Assembly (NCBI GenBank): GCA_013695075.1
Contig: JACDBE010000116.1
Location: 1 to 11,677 of the forward strand
From: Acidimicrobiia bacterium
GTDB taxonomy: Bacteria > Actinomycetota > Acidimicrobiia > Spongiisociales > UBA5794
DNA: 11,677 nt
Direction of reading: 5' to 3'
The notes under the pieces were generated by a model. It was not told where the DNA came from. It searched no databases and saw only the letters and a list, made by a program, of their open reading frames with translations. The first letter of the stretch is position 1, and every line of letters starts with the position of its first letter. Positions 5,525 to 11,677 of the stretch are shown one piece after another. Both the position numbers and the translations under genes were made by a program.

Positions 5525-6889
5525 ATGCGCAAGTTGCGATGGTTGGTCGCCTTTACGGCGGTGCTGCTCATCGCCGCCGCGTGCGGCGGTGACGACGATA
5601 CGGATGGCACGACCGGCGAAGGCGAAGGAGGTGGCACCGGCGCCGCCGGCGAGGCCGCTGCCTTCACCTTGGCCGGGGCGCCGCGGGCGGCGGAGGCCGA
5701 TGCCCTCAACGGCTTCCTGGCGGTGTACAACGAGGCCACCGGCAGCGACATCGACTACGTCGGCACCGCCGACTTCGAGGTGCAGCTGCGGGTGCGGGTG
5801 GAGGGCGGCGACCCGCCCGACATCGCCTTCACCCCCCAGCCGGCGTCGATCTGCGAGTTCGCCGACACTGGGCAATTGGCCTCTCTGGAGGACATGGGCT
5901 TCGACATCGCCGAGATGGAGGCGAACCACTCCAAGTTCTGGATGGACCTCGGTGTGTGTGAGGACGGCAACCACTACGGAATTCCGTGGTTCCCCAACTT
6001 CAAGTCGGTGGTGTTCTACAACGCCCCTGCCTTCGAGGCCGGCGGGTACGAGATCCCCGAGACCTATGACGATATGGTGGCATTGTCCGAGCAGATGGTG
6101 GCCGACGGGCAGACCCCGTGGTGCTTCGGGTTCGAGAGCGGTGGCGCCACCGGCTGGCCCGGCACCGACTGGATCGAGGACATCCTGCTGCGCCAGTCCG
6201 GTCCCGACGTCTACACCCAGTGGTACAACCATGAGATCCCGTTCAACGACCCGGCGGTGGTGTCGGCCTTCGACACGTTCGGTGAGATCCTGTTGGGTGA
6301 GGGCTTCGTGCTCGGCGGCGCCGAGAACGTGTCCGGGATCAACTTCCAGGACTCGCCGCTGCCGCTGTTCGACGAGCCCCCTGGATGCCTGATGCTGAAG
6401 CAGGGTTCGTTTGTGACGAACTTCTTCCCGACGGATGCTGCCGACGATCTGATCCTGACGTTCCCGTTCCCTACCGTTGACGGCAACGGAGGCGCCATGG
6501 GCGGTGGCGACACGATCATCGTGTTCAACGACTCGCCGGCCAACGTGCAGGCGATCCAGGACTGGATCACGCCGGAGTGGCAATGCGTGCTGGCGTCGCC
6601 CAGTGGCGGCACCGCCAGTGAGCGGGGCGGACACGGGATTGCCGGCATCGAGCGGCTCCCCGGGCACAAGGACGTCGACCCGGCGTGCTACGAAACCGAA
6701 GCCTCCCAGCAGTTCGCCGAGGTCATCACCGAGGCACTGGAGAGCAACACCTTCGCCTTCGACGCCTCCGACCTGATGCCGTCTGCGGTGGGGCAGGGCT
6801 CGTTCTGGGTGGGCATGGTCGACTTCGCCTCAGGCACCCCGGCGCAGGAGGTCGTCGACGCCGTCGAGGCCAGCTGGCCCGACGGCTGA
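5525..6889 (+). CDS. Sugar ABC transporter lipoprotein binding protein, AglE-like
   Basis: This is the extracellular binding protein of an importer, probably for an alpha-glucoside or similar oligosaccharide. It is 454 aa. A lipoprotein signal peptide (basic MRKLRW, then the hydrophobic stretch 7-19) ends in a lipobox-like AAAC with lipidated C20; Ala at -3 is less usual than Leu. An acidic, Gly-rich tether (21-45) precedes the family 1 solute-binding fold, with DPPDIAF (96-102), YGIPWFPNFKSVVFYN (151-166) and PETYDDMVALSEQM (178-191). The mature part holds six further cysteines (110, 145, 200, 288, 354, 388), which could form disulfides outside the cell. GGAAGGGAGG (5507-5516) is an excellent ribosome site eight bases before the ATG. 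The two permease genes that follow resemble AglF and AglG, which supports the sugar assignment; the exact sugar is inference. Confidence 0.88.
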   Translation: MRKLRWLVAFTAVLLIAAACGGDDDTDGTTGEGEGGGTGAAGEAAAFTLAGAPRAAEADALNGFLAVYNEATGSDIDYVGTADFEVQLRVRVEGGDPPDIAFTPQPASICEFADTGQLASLEDMGFDIAEMEANHSKFWMDLGVCEDGNHYGIPWFPNFKSVVFYNAPAFEAGGYEIPETYDDMVALSEQMVADGQTPWCFGFESGGATGWPGTDWIEDILLRQSGPDVYTQWYNHEIPFNDPAVVSAFDTFGEILLGEGFVLGGAENVSGINFQDSPLPLFDEPPGCLMLKQGSFVTNFFPTDAADDLILTFPFPTVDGNGGAMGGGDTIIVFNDSPANVQAIQDWITPEWQCVLASPSGGTASERGGHGIAGIERLPGHKDVDPACYETEASQQFAEVITEALESNTFAFDASDLMPSAVGQGSFWVGMVDFASGTPAQEVVDAVEASWPDG

Positions 6890-6914
6890 ACGCTGAAACA
6901 CCGGGTGACACGGA

Positions 6915-6941
6915 GAGGGGGCGGCCAGCAGCCGCCCCCTC
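6915..6941 (+). terminator. Strong intercistronic hairpin between binding protein and permease genes
   Basis: The arms GAGGGGGCGGC (6915-6925) and GCCGCCCCCTC (6931-6941) pair perfectly over 11 bp around a 5-base CAGCA loop, 25 bases after the binding-protein stop. No U tract follows. This position and form match the stem-loops that protect the upstream mRNA or partly stop transcription in importer operons, as in malE-malF, giving more binding protein than permease. A TATGGT box (6950-6955) downstream could add a weak internal promoter. Confidence 0.7.
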
Positions 6942-6985
6942 GTCCGAAGTATGGTTGAACCAGCGAGCCACGAAAGGGAGGTTCG

Positions 6986-8143
6986 ATGGCGAACGTGACA
7001 CCGCCGATACTTGAGGAATCGGTTACACCGCAGCGCCCCCTCGAGGACTTCCAGAAGCCAGCGGGGGGCCCGCTCGTCCTGCTGCTCCGCTTCGCGGTGG
7101 CACTGGTGATTCCGGCGGTGATCGTGGTGTTCTTCCTGGCCTTCTCGTTCCTCAAGAGTGACGACGCCAACAAGCTGGCCCAGGTCGGGGTGGCGCTGGT
7201 GGCCGGGGTGCTGGGGGTGTGGGTGCTCTACTGGGCCATGGACCGGGTAGTCGACCTGCTTCCGGGTACGGCGGCGGCGGCGGTACGGCCCTTTGTGTTC
7301 GTCGGACCCGCCATGGTGCTGGTCACGGTGTACCTCGTATACCCCACGGTGCAGACCACCATTTTCAGTTTCCAGAACGCCGACTCGGAGGGGTTTGTCG
7401 GTCTCGACAACTACGTGCGGATCTTCACCGAGAGCCAGTACCTGGTTGCCATCCGTAACAGCTTGCTGTGGGTGCTGATCGTCCCGGCGGCGGCAGTGAT
7501 CATCGGGCTCGCCTTCGCCACCCTCGCCGACCGGCTGGGTAAGCGAAGCGAGTCCGCCGCCAAGTCGCTGATTTTCCTGCCCATGGCGATCTCGTTCGTC
7601 GGCGCCAGCGCGGTGTGGGTGTTCATGTACTCGTTCCGCCCCGAGGGCTTCGGCGAGCAGATCGGGCTCCTCAATGCGGTGTGGACCGGGCTCGGCGGCC
7701 AACCGGTGGACTGGCTTGGCTCGGCGCCACTCAACAACCTGTTTCTGATGGTGATCCTCATCTGGCTACAGACCGGTTTCTGCATGGTGATCCTGTCGTC
7801 GGCCATCAAGTCGGTGCCGGACGACCTGCTGGAGGCGGCCCGGATCGACGGCGCCACCGAATGGCAGGTGTTCACCAGGGTGACGCTGCCGTCCGTGGCC
7901 TCGACGATCACGGTGGTGTGGACCACCACGGTGATCACGGTGTGGAAGGTGTTCGACATCGTGTACGTGATGACCGGCGGTTTCGACGGGACCCAGGTCG
8001 TCGCCCAGCAGATGGTCCAGGAGTTCTTCACCAACCGCAACAACGGGGTCGGTGCTGCCCTGGCGGTGCTGCTGTTCGTGGCGGTGATCCCGGTGCTGAT
8101 CATCAACGTCAAACGGTTCCGGGAACAGGAGGCGATGCGATGA
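6986..8143 (+). CDS. Sugar ABC transporter permease, AglF-like
   Basis: This is a membrane subunit of the importer, one half of the transmembrane channel. It is 385 aa. The permease domain runs from about residue 100 to the end. The cytoplasmic EAA loop EAARIDGATEWQVFTRVTLP (283-302) contacts the ATPase. The FDIVYVMTGG motif (323-332) and the basic KRFREQEAMR tail match the AglF subgroup of MalF-like permeases. Two additional membrane segments (about 31-56 and 64-88) precede the usual six, giving about eight in all. A ribosome site AAAGGGAGG (6973-6981) lies four bases before ATG 6986. The stop overlaps the next start (ATGA, 8140-8143), so the two permeases are translationally coupled. No ATPase gene is nearby. 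Confidence 0.9.
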   Translation: MANVTPPILEESVTPQRPLEDFQKPAGGPLVLLLRFAVALVIPAVIVVFFLAFSFLKSDDANKLAQVGVALVAGVLGVWVLYWAMDRVVDLLPGTAAAAVRPFVFVGPAMVLVTVYLVYPTVQTTIFSFQNADSEGFVGLDNYVRIFTESQYLVAIRNSLLWVLIVPAAAVIIGLAFATLADRLGKRSESAAKSLIFLPMAISFVGASAVWVFMYSFRPEGFGEQIGLLNAVWTGLGGQPVDWLGSAPLNNLFLMVILIWLQTGFCMVILSSAIKSVPDDLLEAARIDGATEWQVFTRVTLPSVASTITVVWTTTVITVWKVFDIVYVMTGGFDGTQVVAQQMVQEFFTNRNNGVGAALAVLLFVAVIPVLIINVKRFREQEAMR

Positions 8144-9042
8144 CGGCGACAACCGTCGAACCAGGTATCGTCGAGAGGAAGACCAAGGGGACCAGGGCGC
8201 CGTCGCGCTGGCCGGCGCGGATCGCGGTGGCGGTGATCGCCGCCCTGTGGACCGTTCCGACCATCGGGCTCCTCGTCAACTCGCTGCGGCCGGCGGCGGA
8301 CATCCGTGAAGAGGGCTGGTGGGCGGTGTTCCCCAACGTCATCGACGCCGCCAACTGGACCCTGGATAACTACCGAGCGGTGTTCAGTAGCTCCACAGGG
8401 TTCTCCAACGCCTTCATCAACAGCATTGCGGTGACGATTCCGGCGGTGGTCATCCCGGTGACCATCGCCGCCTTTGCGGCGTACGCCTTTGCCTGGATGA
8501 AGTTCCCCGGGCGGACGTTCCTGTTCATTGTGGTGGTGGCGCTGATGGTGGTGCCTTTGCAGATGGCGCTGATCCCCATCTTGCAGATCTACACCAACTT
8601 CGAGGTCACCGGGACGTTCCCGGCGGTATGGCTGGCCCACGCCGGGTTCGGGCTGCCGCTGGCGATCTACCTGTTACGCAACTACATGGGCTCGCTGCCC
8701 GGCGCGGTCATCGAATCGGCCAAGATCGACGGGGCGGATCATTTCACGATTTTCCGCATGCTGATCATCCCGCTGTCGGTGCCGGTGCTGGCCTCGTTCG
8801 CCATCTTCCAGTTCCTGTGGACCTGGAATGACTACTTGGTGGCCTTGGTGTTCCTGGGTACCGAGTCCCAGAGCCAGGTGCTGACGGTGGCGCTGGCCAA
8901 CCTGGTGGGCAACCGGGGTGAAGGGACGTTGAACATCCTGCCGGCGGCGGCGTTCGTTGTGATGGCGCTGCCCATGGTGGTGTTCTTCGCCCTGCAACGG
9001 TTCTTCGTGCGCGGTCTCACCGCTGGCTCGGTGAAGGGCTGA
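8140..9042 (+). CDS. Sugar ABC transporter permease, AglG-like
   Basis: This is the second channel subunit, a MalG-type permease of 300 aa with about six membrane segments (roughly 27-48, 95-118, 126-148, 162-180, 213-236, 268-287). The EAA loop is ESAKIDGADHFTIFRMLIIP (192-211), with Ser replacing the first Ala. The FQFLWTWNDYLVALVF segment (223-238) and the RGLTAGSVKG end are typical of MalG/AglG proteins. A much longer frame opens upstream at 7615, but it lies inside the preceding permease gene. ATG 8140 has AGGAGG (8127-8132) seven bases upstream and forms the ATGA overlap, so it is the better start. With the preceding permease and the binding protein it completes the importer apart from the ATPase. 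Confidence 0.92.
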   Translation: MTATTVEPGIVERKTKGTRAPSRWPARIAVAVIAALWTVPTIGLLVNSLRPAADIREEGWWAVFPNVIDAANWTLDNYRAVFSSSTGFSNAFINSIAVTIPAVVIPVTIAAFAAYAFAWMKFPGRTFLFIVVVALMVVPLQMALIPILQIYTNFEVTGTFPAVWLAHAGFGLPLAIYLLRNYMGSLPGAVIESAKIDGADHFTIFRMLIIPLSVPVLASFAIFQFLWTWNDYLVALVFLGTESQSQVLTVALANLVGNRGEGTLNILPAAAFVVMALPMVVFFALQRFFVRGLTAGSVKG

Positions 9043-9056
9043 GCGCCGCCGGGAAC

Positions 9057-9584
9057 GTGACGGCGGAGGACCCATCGGCGGAGAAGGGCCGGCGGCGCAC
9101 CTGGTTGGCCATCGCCCTCGGCACCATCGTGCTGCTGTTCAGCTACTTCTCCTTTGCCGCCGCCTTCACGACGGCACCGGGTGAACCCACCCGGGTCGAC
9201 TCCGGGCTGCTCGCCATCTCGCTGGCGCTGGCCCCCTTCGTCTTCGTGGTGTTCGCCTTCGTGTCCCGCCATCGCCGGGCCCCCACCCAGGTGCTACGGG
9301 CCATGGCGCTGTACCTGGCGATCGGCCTGCCCGTGGGGCTGCTCACCCCGGCGTTGGGAGCCGCCGCCGGGTTCGGCGCTGGGGCCATCGTCTCCCTGGC
9401 CCCACCCGACCTGTACGGGGTGACCAAACGACGGATCCTGGCGGTGACTTCGGCGGTGCTGTACACCCTGGCGGTGCTGGTGGTGAGCACGCCAGCAGGG
9501 GTCTTCACCGGCGCCATGCTCCCCGTCATGGCCGTCGGTTTCGCCGACGAATATACCGCCTGGAGGGCGGCCAACCCGGCCTGA
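9057..9584 (+). CDS. Unrecognised membrane protein at the end of the importer operon
   Basis: I do not recognise this 175-aa protein. It has a charged N-terminal tail (EDPSAEKGRRR) and then about four hydrophobic segments: near 15-38, 50-70, 81-113 (Gly/Ala-rich and long enough for a re-entrant or double pass) and 126-161. Basic loops (RHRR at 71-74, KRR at 124-126) suggest which sides face the cytoplasm. It begins with GTG 9057, 14 bases after the aglG-like stop, with only a weak GGGAA close to the start. It is therefore probably co-transcribed and perhaps poorly translated. Codon use resembles its neighbours. Position suggests a link to the importer, but nothing in the sequence proves one. 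The stop lies three bases from the stop of the convergent terC gene. Confidence 0.75.
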   Translation: MTAEDPSAEKGRRRTWLAIALGTIVLLFSYFSFAAAFTTAPGEPTRVDSGLLAISLALAPFVFVVFAFVSRHRRAPTQVLRAMALYLAIGLPVGLLTPALGAAAGFGAGAIVSLAPPDLYGVTKRRILAVTSAVLYTLAVLVVSTPAGVFTGAMLPVMAVGFADEYTAWRAANPA

Positions 9585-9587
9585 TCG

Positions 9588-10631
9588 TCAGCCTTCGTCG
9601 CTCGAGGCAACGTCGACGCGGTCGTCGGCGGCAGCATCGTCCGGTCGCCCGTCGCCTTCGGTGGCGGCGCTGTCGCGTTCCACCTTGAGGGAAAAGGCGA
9701 TGGAACCGGTGAGCACGATCCCGATGACGGTGAGCGACAGCCAGGTGGGAATGTGGTACCAGTCGGCGATGATCATCTTCACCCCGACGAACGCGAGGAT
9801 GATAGCCAGCCCCTGCTGCAGGTAGCTGAACCGGTTGTGCATGTCTGCGAGCAGGAAGTACAGGGCGCGCAACCCCAGGATGGCGAAGGCGTTCGATGAG
9901 AAGACGATGAACTGTTCGTGGCTGACGGCGAGCACCGCCGGAACGCTGTCGACGGCGAACACGACATCGGTGAGCTCCACCAGCAGCAGCACGGCGAACA
10001 GCGGCGTGGCCAGCCGCCTGCCGTTGACCTTGGTGAACAGGTGGGGGCCGTCGAGCTGGTCAGAGCTGGGTATCACCCGGTTGACGATCTTGAGGAATTG
10101 GCTGTTGCCCGGGTCGACGTGGTCGTTCTCGGTGAACATCATCCTGCCCGCAGTGAACAGCAGGAAGGCACCGAAAACGTAAAGGATCCAGCCGAAGCGC
10201 TCGATGAGGGCCACCCCGAGGAAGATGAAGATGGCCCGCATCACCAGCGCCCCGAAGATCCCCCAGAACAGCACCCGATGCTGGTACTTCTGTGGGACCT
10301 TGAAGTAGGACATGATCAGCGCCCACACGAACACGTTGTCGACGCTGAGACTCTTCTCGATCAGATAGCCGGAGACGTACTCGCCGGTGGCGGCCAACCC
10401 GAACCACCACCACACCACCAGCGAGAACAGGAGCCCGATCGAGATCCAAGCCGCCGACTCGACGGCCGCTTCCCTGGTGTTGATCTCGTGGGCCTCGCGA
10501 TGGAACACGAGCAGGTCGACCAGCAGCAGGGCGATGACCAGCCCGAGGAAGACTCCCCACTGCCAGAGATGAACATCGAGCTGAACGAAGTTGGATCGGG
10601 CGCCCTCGGCGGCGGCCAGCAGCGGCGTCAT
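9588..10631 (-). CDS. TerC family integral membrane protein (TerC/Alx)
   Basis: TerC/Alx proteins are multi-pass membrane proteins named from tellurite resistance. Studied members export manganese or supply metals to exported enzymes. The 347-aa product has about nine hydrophobic segments and both family signatures: EKSLSVDNVFVWAL (92-105, D98) and VELTDVVFAVDSVPAVLAVS (218-237, D222 and D228). These intramembrane acidic residues are thought to bind the metal ion. The C-terminal 30 residues are a hydrophilic acidic tail (DDAAADDRVDV). The start is ATG 10631. No purine-rich ribosome site precedes it (the bases are ACCCCCTCG), but an upstream 23-codon frame ends in an ATGA overlap with it. I looked for the manganese-sensing yybP-ykoY riboswitch, common on this family, and did not see its conserved segments. 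The actual substrate is inferred from family only. Confidence 0.92.
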   Translation of the reverse strand: MTPLLAAAEGARSNFVQLDVHLWQWGVFLGLVIALLLVDLLVFHREAHEINTREAAVESAAWISIGLLFSLVVWWWFGLAATGEYVSGYLIEKSLSVDNVFVWALIMSYFKVPQKYQHRVLFWGIFGALVMRAIFIFLGVALIERFGWILYVFGAFLLFTAGRMMFTENDHVDPGNSQFLKIVNRVIPSSDQLDGPHLFTKVNGRRLATPLFAVLLLVELTDVVFAVDSVPAVLAVSHEQFIVFSSNAFAILGLRALYFLLADMHNRFSYLQQGLAIILAFVGVKMIIADWYHIPTWLSLTVIGIVLTGSIAFSLKVERDSAATEGDGRPDDAAADDRVDVASSDEG

Positions 10632-10699
10632 CGAGGGGGTGTCGAACGGCGACGGCGGCCGTCACCAACCGATGGTCGGGGGAGGGCGCAGGGCGACAT
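10628..10699 (-). CDS. Possible 23-aa leader peptide coupled to terC
   Basis: ATG 10699 opens a frame of 23 codons ending in TGA 10630-10628, overlapping the terC ATG (10631-10629) as ATGA. The peptide starts MSPCALPRPSVGDGRRRR and ends STPPR. It has four successive Arg codons alternating CGC and CGT, a Pro pair and one Cys. Its ATG lies eight bases after a TATTCT -10 box, so the mRNA could begin at or within two bases of the ATG. terC itself lacks a ribosome site, which makes coupled translation a natural reading. Codon bias is weaker than in real neighbouring genes, as is common for leader peptides. No homologue was searched. Confidence 0.45.
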   Translation of the reverse strand: MSPCALPRPSVGDGRRRRSTPPR

Positions 10700-10707
10700 C
10701 GCACCCA

Positions 10708-10716
10708 AGAATACCA
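10708..10716 (-). promoter_or_regulatory. Extended -10 promoter candidate for terC
   Basis: Read on the minus strand, TGG-TATTCT (10716-10708) is an extended -10 box: TANNNT preceded by TGN. No clear -35 is visible 16-19 bases upstream, which extended -10 promoters do not strictly need. Initiation would fall near 10701-10699, at the start of the 23-codon leader frame. Confidence 0.5.
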
Positions 10717-10746
10717 GTCGACCCGAGGCTGGCTCCGGCCGGCCCA

Positions 10747-10809
10747 CCTGAGGAATCCCTCAGGGTCCTGACGCCCGCTCAGGGGCATACCCGATTGTCC
10801 TGAATCGGG
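10747..10809 (-). promoter_or_regulatory. Three tandem hairpins between the ABC-F remnant and terC
   Basis: In plus-strand coordinates there are three stems. CCTGAGG/CCTCAGG encloses a 4-base loop (10747-10764). CCTGA/TCAGG encloses seven bases (10767-10783). CCCGATT/AATCGGG encloses six bases (10790-10809). CCTGAG (10747-10752) can also pair with CTCAGG (10778-10783), which would exclude the first two stems. No U tract follows. The set may terminate or attenuate transcription coming from dcd. The third stem lies in the last codons of the ABC-F remnant. Confidence 0.45.
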
Positions 10810-11226
10810 GCGGCGCTCGCTCCGACGATGGCAATGCGGTCCGCCCAGCGCACCTCCAGGTTCACCGGGCCAAGGGTGAAGCCGCCTCGGGATACGACGG
10901 CGCCCTCCAGTCGGGCCACCATCGCCCCGCTGCGTGCGGTCTGGGCGATCTCGAAGTGCAGATCCCAGCTCTCGAACGGCTTGTCGGGAGCATCGGCGTC
11001 AAGCCGGGAGGGGGCTGGCTCGGACTGCCGCACCTTGGACGCCTGCTTCTCGGTGCGGTCGGCGAAGAACCCCTCCTGCATCCGGTCGCTGTCGCGGGGG
11101 TTCTTTCTTGGCCTTGCGCAGCCCGTCATCGGGTGCCGCCGTCAGCGACACCCGGTCGAGGATGGTGGTGGCCCCGAACGAAACCGAGATGTCCCTGGCG
11201 ACCAGGGTGGCGAGGGTGTCCGGCAT
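10779..11226 (-). pseudogene. ABC-F family ATPase remnant lacking both Walker A sites
   Basis: Intact ABC-F proteins are soluble twin-ATPase factors of about 530-550 aa that act on the ribosome. Here ATG 11226 opens the normal N-terminus (MPDTLATLVARDISVSFGA, then VSLTAAPDD). The frame then jumps near 11122-11130 straight to the inter-domain linker (LRKAKK), so the first ATPase domain is missing from just before its Walker A. An extra A in the AAGAAAGAACCC run (about 11101-11108) shifts the frame. The second piece continues NPRDSDRMQ, TEKQASKV and DKPFESWDLHFEIAQTA to LEVRWADRIAIVGA. It breaks off near 10811-10822, exactly where the second Walker A should follow, and ends in an unrelated tail (SAAPIQDNRVCP) at TGA 10779-10781. 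No ATP could be bound. The start lies 10 bases after the dcd stop. An assembly artefact is the main alternative to true decay. Confidence 0.8.
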
Positions 11227-11236
11227 GGTGGCGGCG

Positions 11237-11677
11237 TCAGGACGATCGGATGAAGTCCTCGTGGACCCGGCTCGGAGTGGGGCCGCGCTGCCCCTGGTAC
11301 TTGGAGCCGGCCGCGGCGGAGCCGTAGGGGTGCTCGGCGGCCGTGGTCAGCTCGTAGAAGGAGACCTGACCGATCTTCATCCCCGGGTAGATGGCGATGG
11401 GCAGGTTGGCCACGTTGGACAGCTCCAGGGTGACCTGGCCGACGAACCCGGGGTCGATGAAACCGGCGGTGGAGTGGATCAGCAGACCGAGCCTTCCCAG
11501 GCTCGACTTGCCCTCCAGCCGGGCAACCACATCGTGGCCCAACCCCACCGACTCCAGGGTGGAGCCGAGCACGAACTCGCCGGGATGGAGGATGAACGGT
11601 TCGTCGGGGGAGGCTTCCACGGCGCTGGTCAGGTCGGGTTGGCTGGACTTGGGGTCGATCAGCGCGTAGCGGTGGTT
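11237..11677 (-). CDS. dcd: dCTP deaminase (possibly bifunctional, dUMP-forming), N-terminus outside the window
   Basis: This enzyme deaminates dCTP in pyrimidine deoxynucleotide synthesis; many actinobacterial members also hydrolyse the product to dUMP. The 146 visible residues run from NHRYALIDP to the natural end VHEDFIRSS, with roughly 45 N-terminal residues missing. Family blocks are complete: EPFILHPGEFVLGST, ARLEGKSSLGRLGLLIHSTA, GFIDPGFVGQVTLELSN with the catalytic Glu in LELSN, LPIAIYPGMKIGQVSF, and the C-terminal KYQGQRGPTPSR that closes over the nucleotide. An internal GTG (11620) in the same frame is not the start, because upstream homology continues to the window edge. It is the first visible gene of the leftward unit dcd-ABC-F remnant. 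Whether it is mono- or bifunctional cannot be settled from the visible part. Confidence 0.95.
   Translation of the reverse strand, partial: NHRYALIDPKSSQPDLTSAVEASPDEPFILHPGEFVLGSTLESVGLGHDVVARLEGKSSLGRLGLLIHSTAGFIDPGFVGQVTLELSNVANLPIAIYPGMKIGQVSFYELTTAAEHPYGSAAAGSKYQGQRGPTPSRVHEDFIRSS

Noticed and set aside
5375..6667. Minus-strand frame of 430 codons opposite the binding protein
   Set aside because: It has low-complexity composition and no motif, while the plus strand has a signal peptide, ribosome site and family motifs.
7912..7927. GGTGGT-GTGG-ACCACC hairpin in the first permease gene
   Set aside because: It is explained by the coding of a Val/Thr-rich membrane segment and is not in a regulatory position.
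7615..8139. Longer N-terminus for the second permease
   Set aside because: It overlaps the first permease gene in another frame and is Arg/Gly-rich. ATG 8140 has AGGAGG seven bases upstream and matches family starts.
9918..10751. Plus-strand frame of 277 codons opposite terC
   Set aside because: It is made mostly of Glu, Gln, Asp and His runs, which is the reverse reading of hydrophobic membrane segments.
10632..10780. yybP-ykoY manganese riboswitch upstream of terC
   Set aside because: It was expected from the family, but I could not find its conserved paired segments on the minus strand.
1..11677. CRISPR array, tRNA, rRNA or intact insertion sequence
   Set aside because: I saw no regularly spaced repeats, no cloverleaf with a TTCRA arm, no rRNA signature and no transposase.

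Overview
The window reads as a piece of a GC-rich actinobacterial chromosome. The best guess is a deep-branching lineage such as Acidimicrobiia, but the class assignment is inference. The grounds are the rpsR-rplI-dnaB gene order, strongly GC-biased third codon positions, TAGGGT-type -10 boxes close to start codons, and an alpha-glucoside-type ABC importer with no ATPase gene beside it. I see no tRNA, rRNA, CRISPR array, phage gene or intact insertion sequence.

Layout. (1) 1-2270, plus strand: the end of ribosomal protein S18, complete ribosomal protein L9, a structured 366-base gap holding a palindromic REP-like element and a leader hairpin, then the replicative helicase DnaB. (2) 2271-3299: a broken SnoaL/NTF2-like gene on the minus strand, a divergent control region with a perfect inverted repeat, and a small UBP-type zinc-finger protein on the plus strand. 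(3) 3300-5297: an S9 family (prolyl oligopeptidase type) peptidase with a complete catalytic triad, probably read from a leaderless transcript. (4) 5298-9584: a sugar ABC importer operon made of a lipoprotein binding protein, two permeases resembling AglE, AglF and AglG, and a small unrecognised membrane protein. A strong 11-bp hairpin sits between the binding protein and the permeases. (5) 9588-11677, minus strand: a TerC-family membrane protein, a tract of tandem hairpins, a decayed ABC-F ATPase gene, and the C-terminal part of dCTP deaminase running off the window.

How the parts work together. Region 1 is the usual ribosome/replication housekeeping block. Region 4 is a self-contained uptake unit that captures a sugar, probably an alpha-glucoside, outside the cell and passes it through a two-permease channel. 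Its ATPase must come from elsewhere, probably a shared MsiK-type protein. In region 5, dcd and the ABC-F remnant are 10 bp apart and would share a transcript. terC has its own candidate promoter and a 23-codon upstream reading frame that overlaps its start codon.

I did not find an obviously new multi-gene system. The signals most worth a second look are the terC leader (an apparently leaderless upstream ORF coupled to a gene with no ribosome binding site), the three tandem hairpins with alternative pairings next to it, and the ABC-F gene that has lost both nucleotide-binding sites at the Walker A positions.
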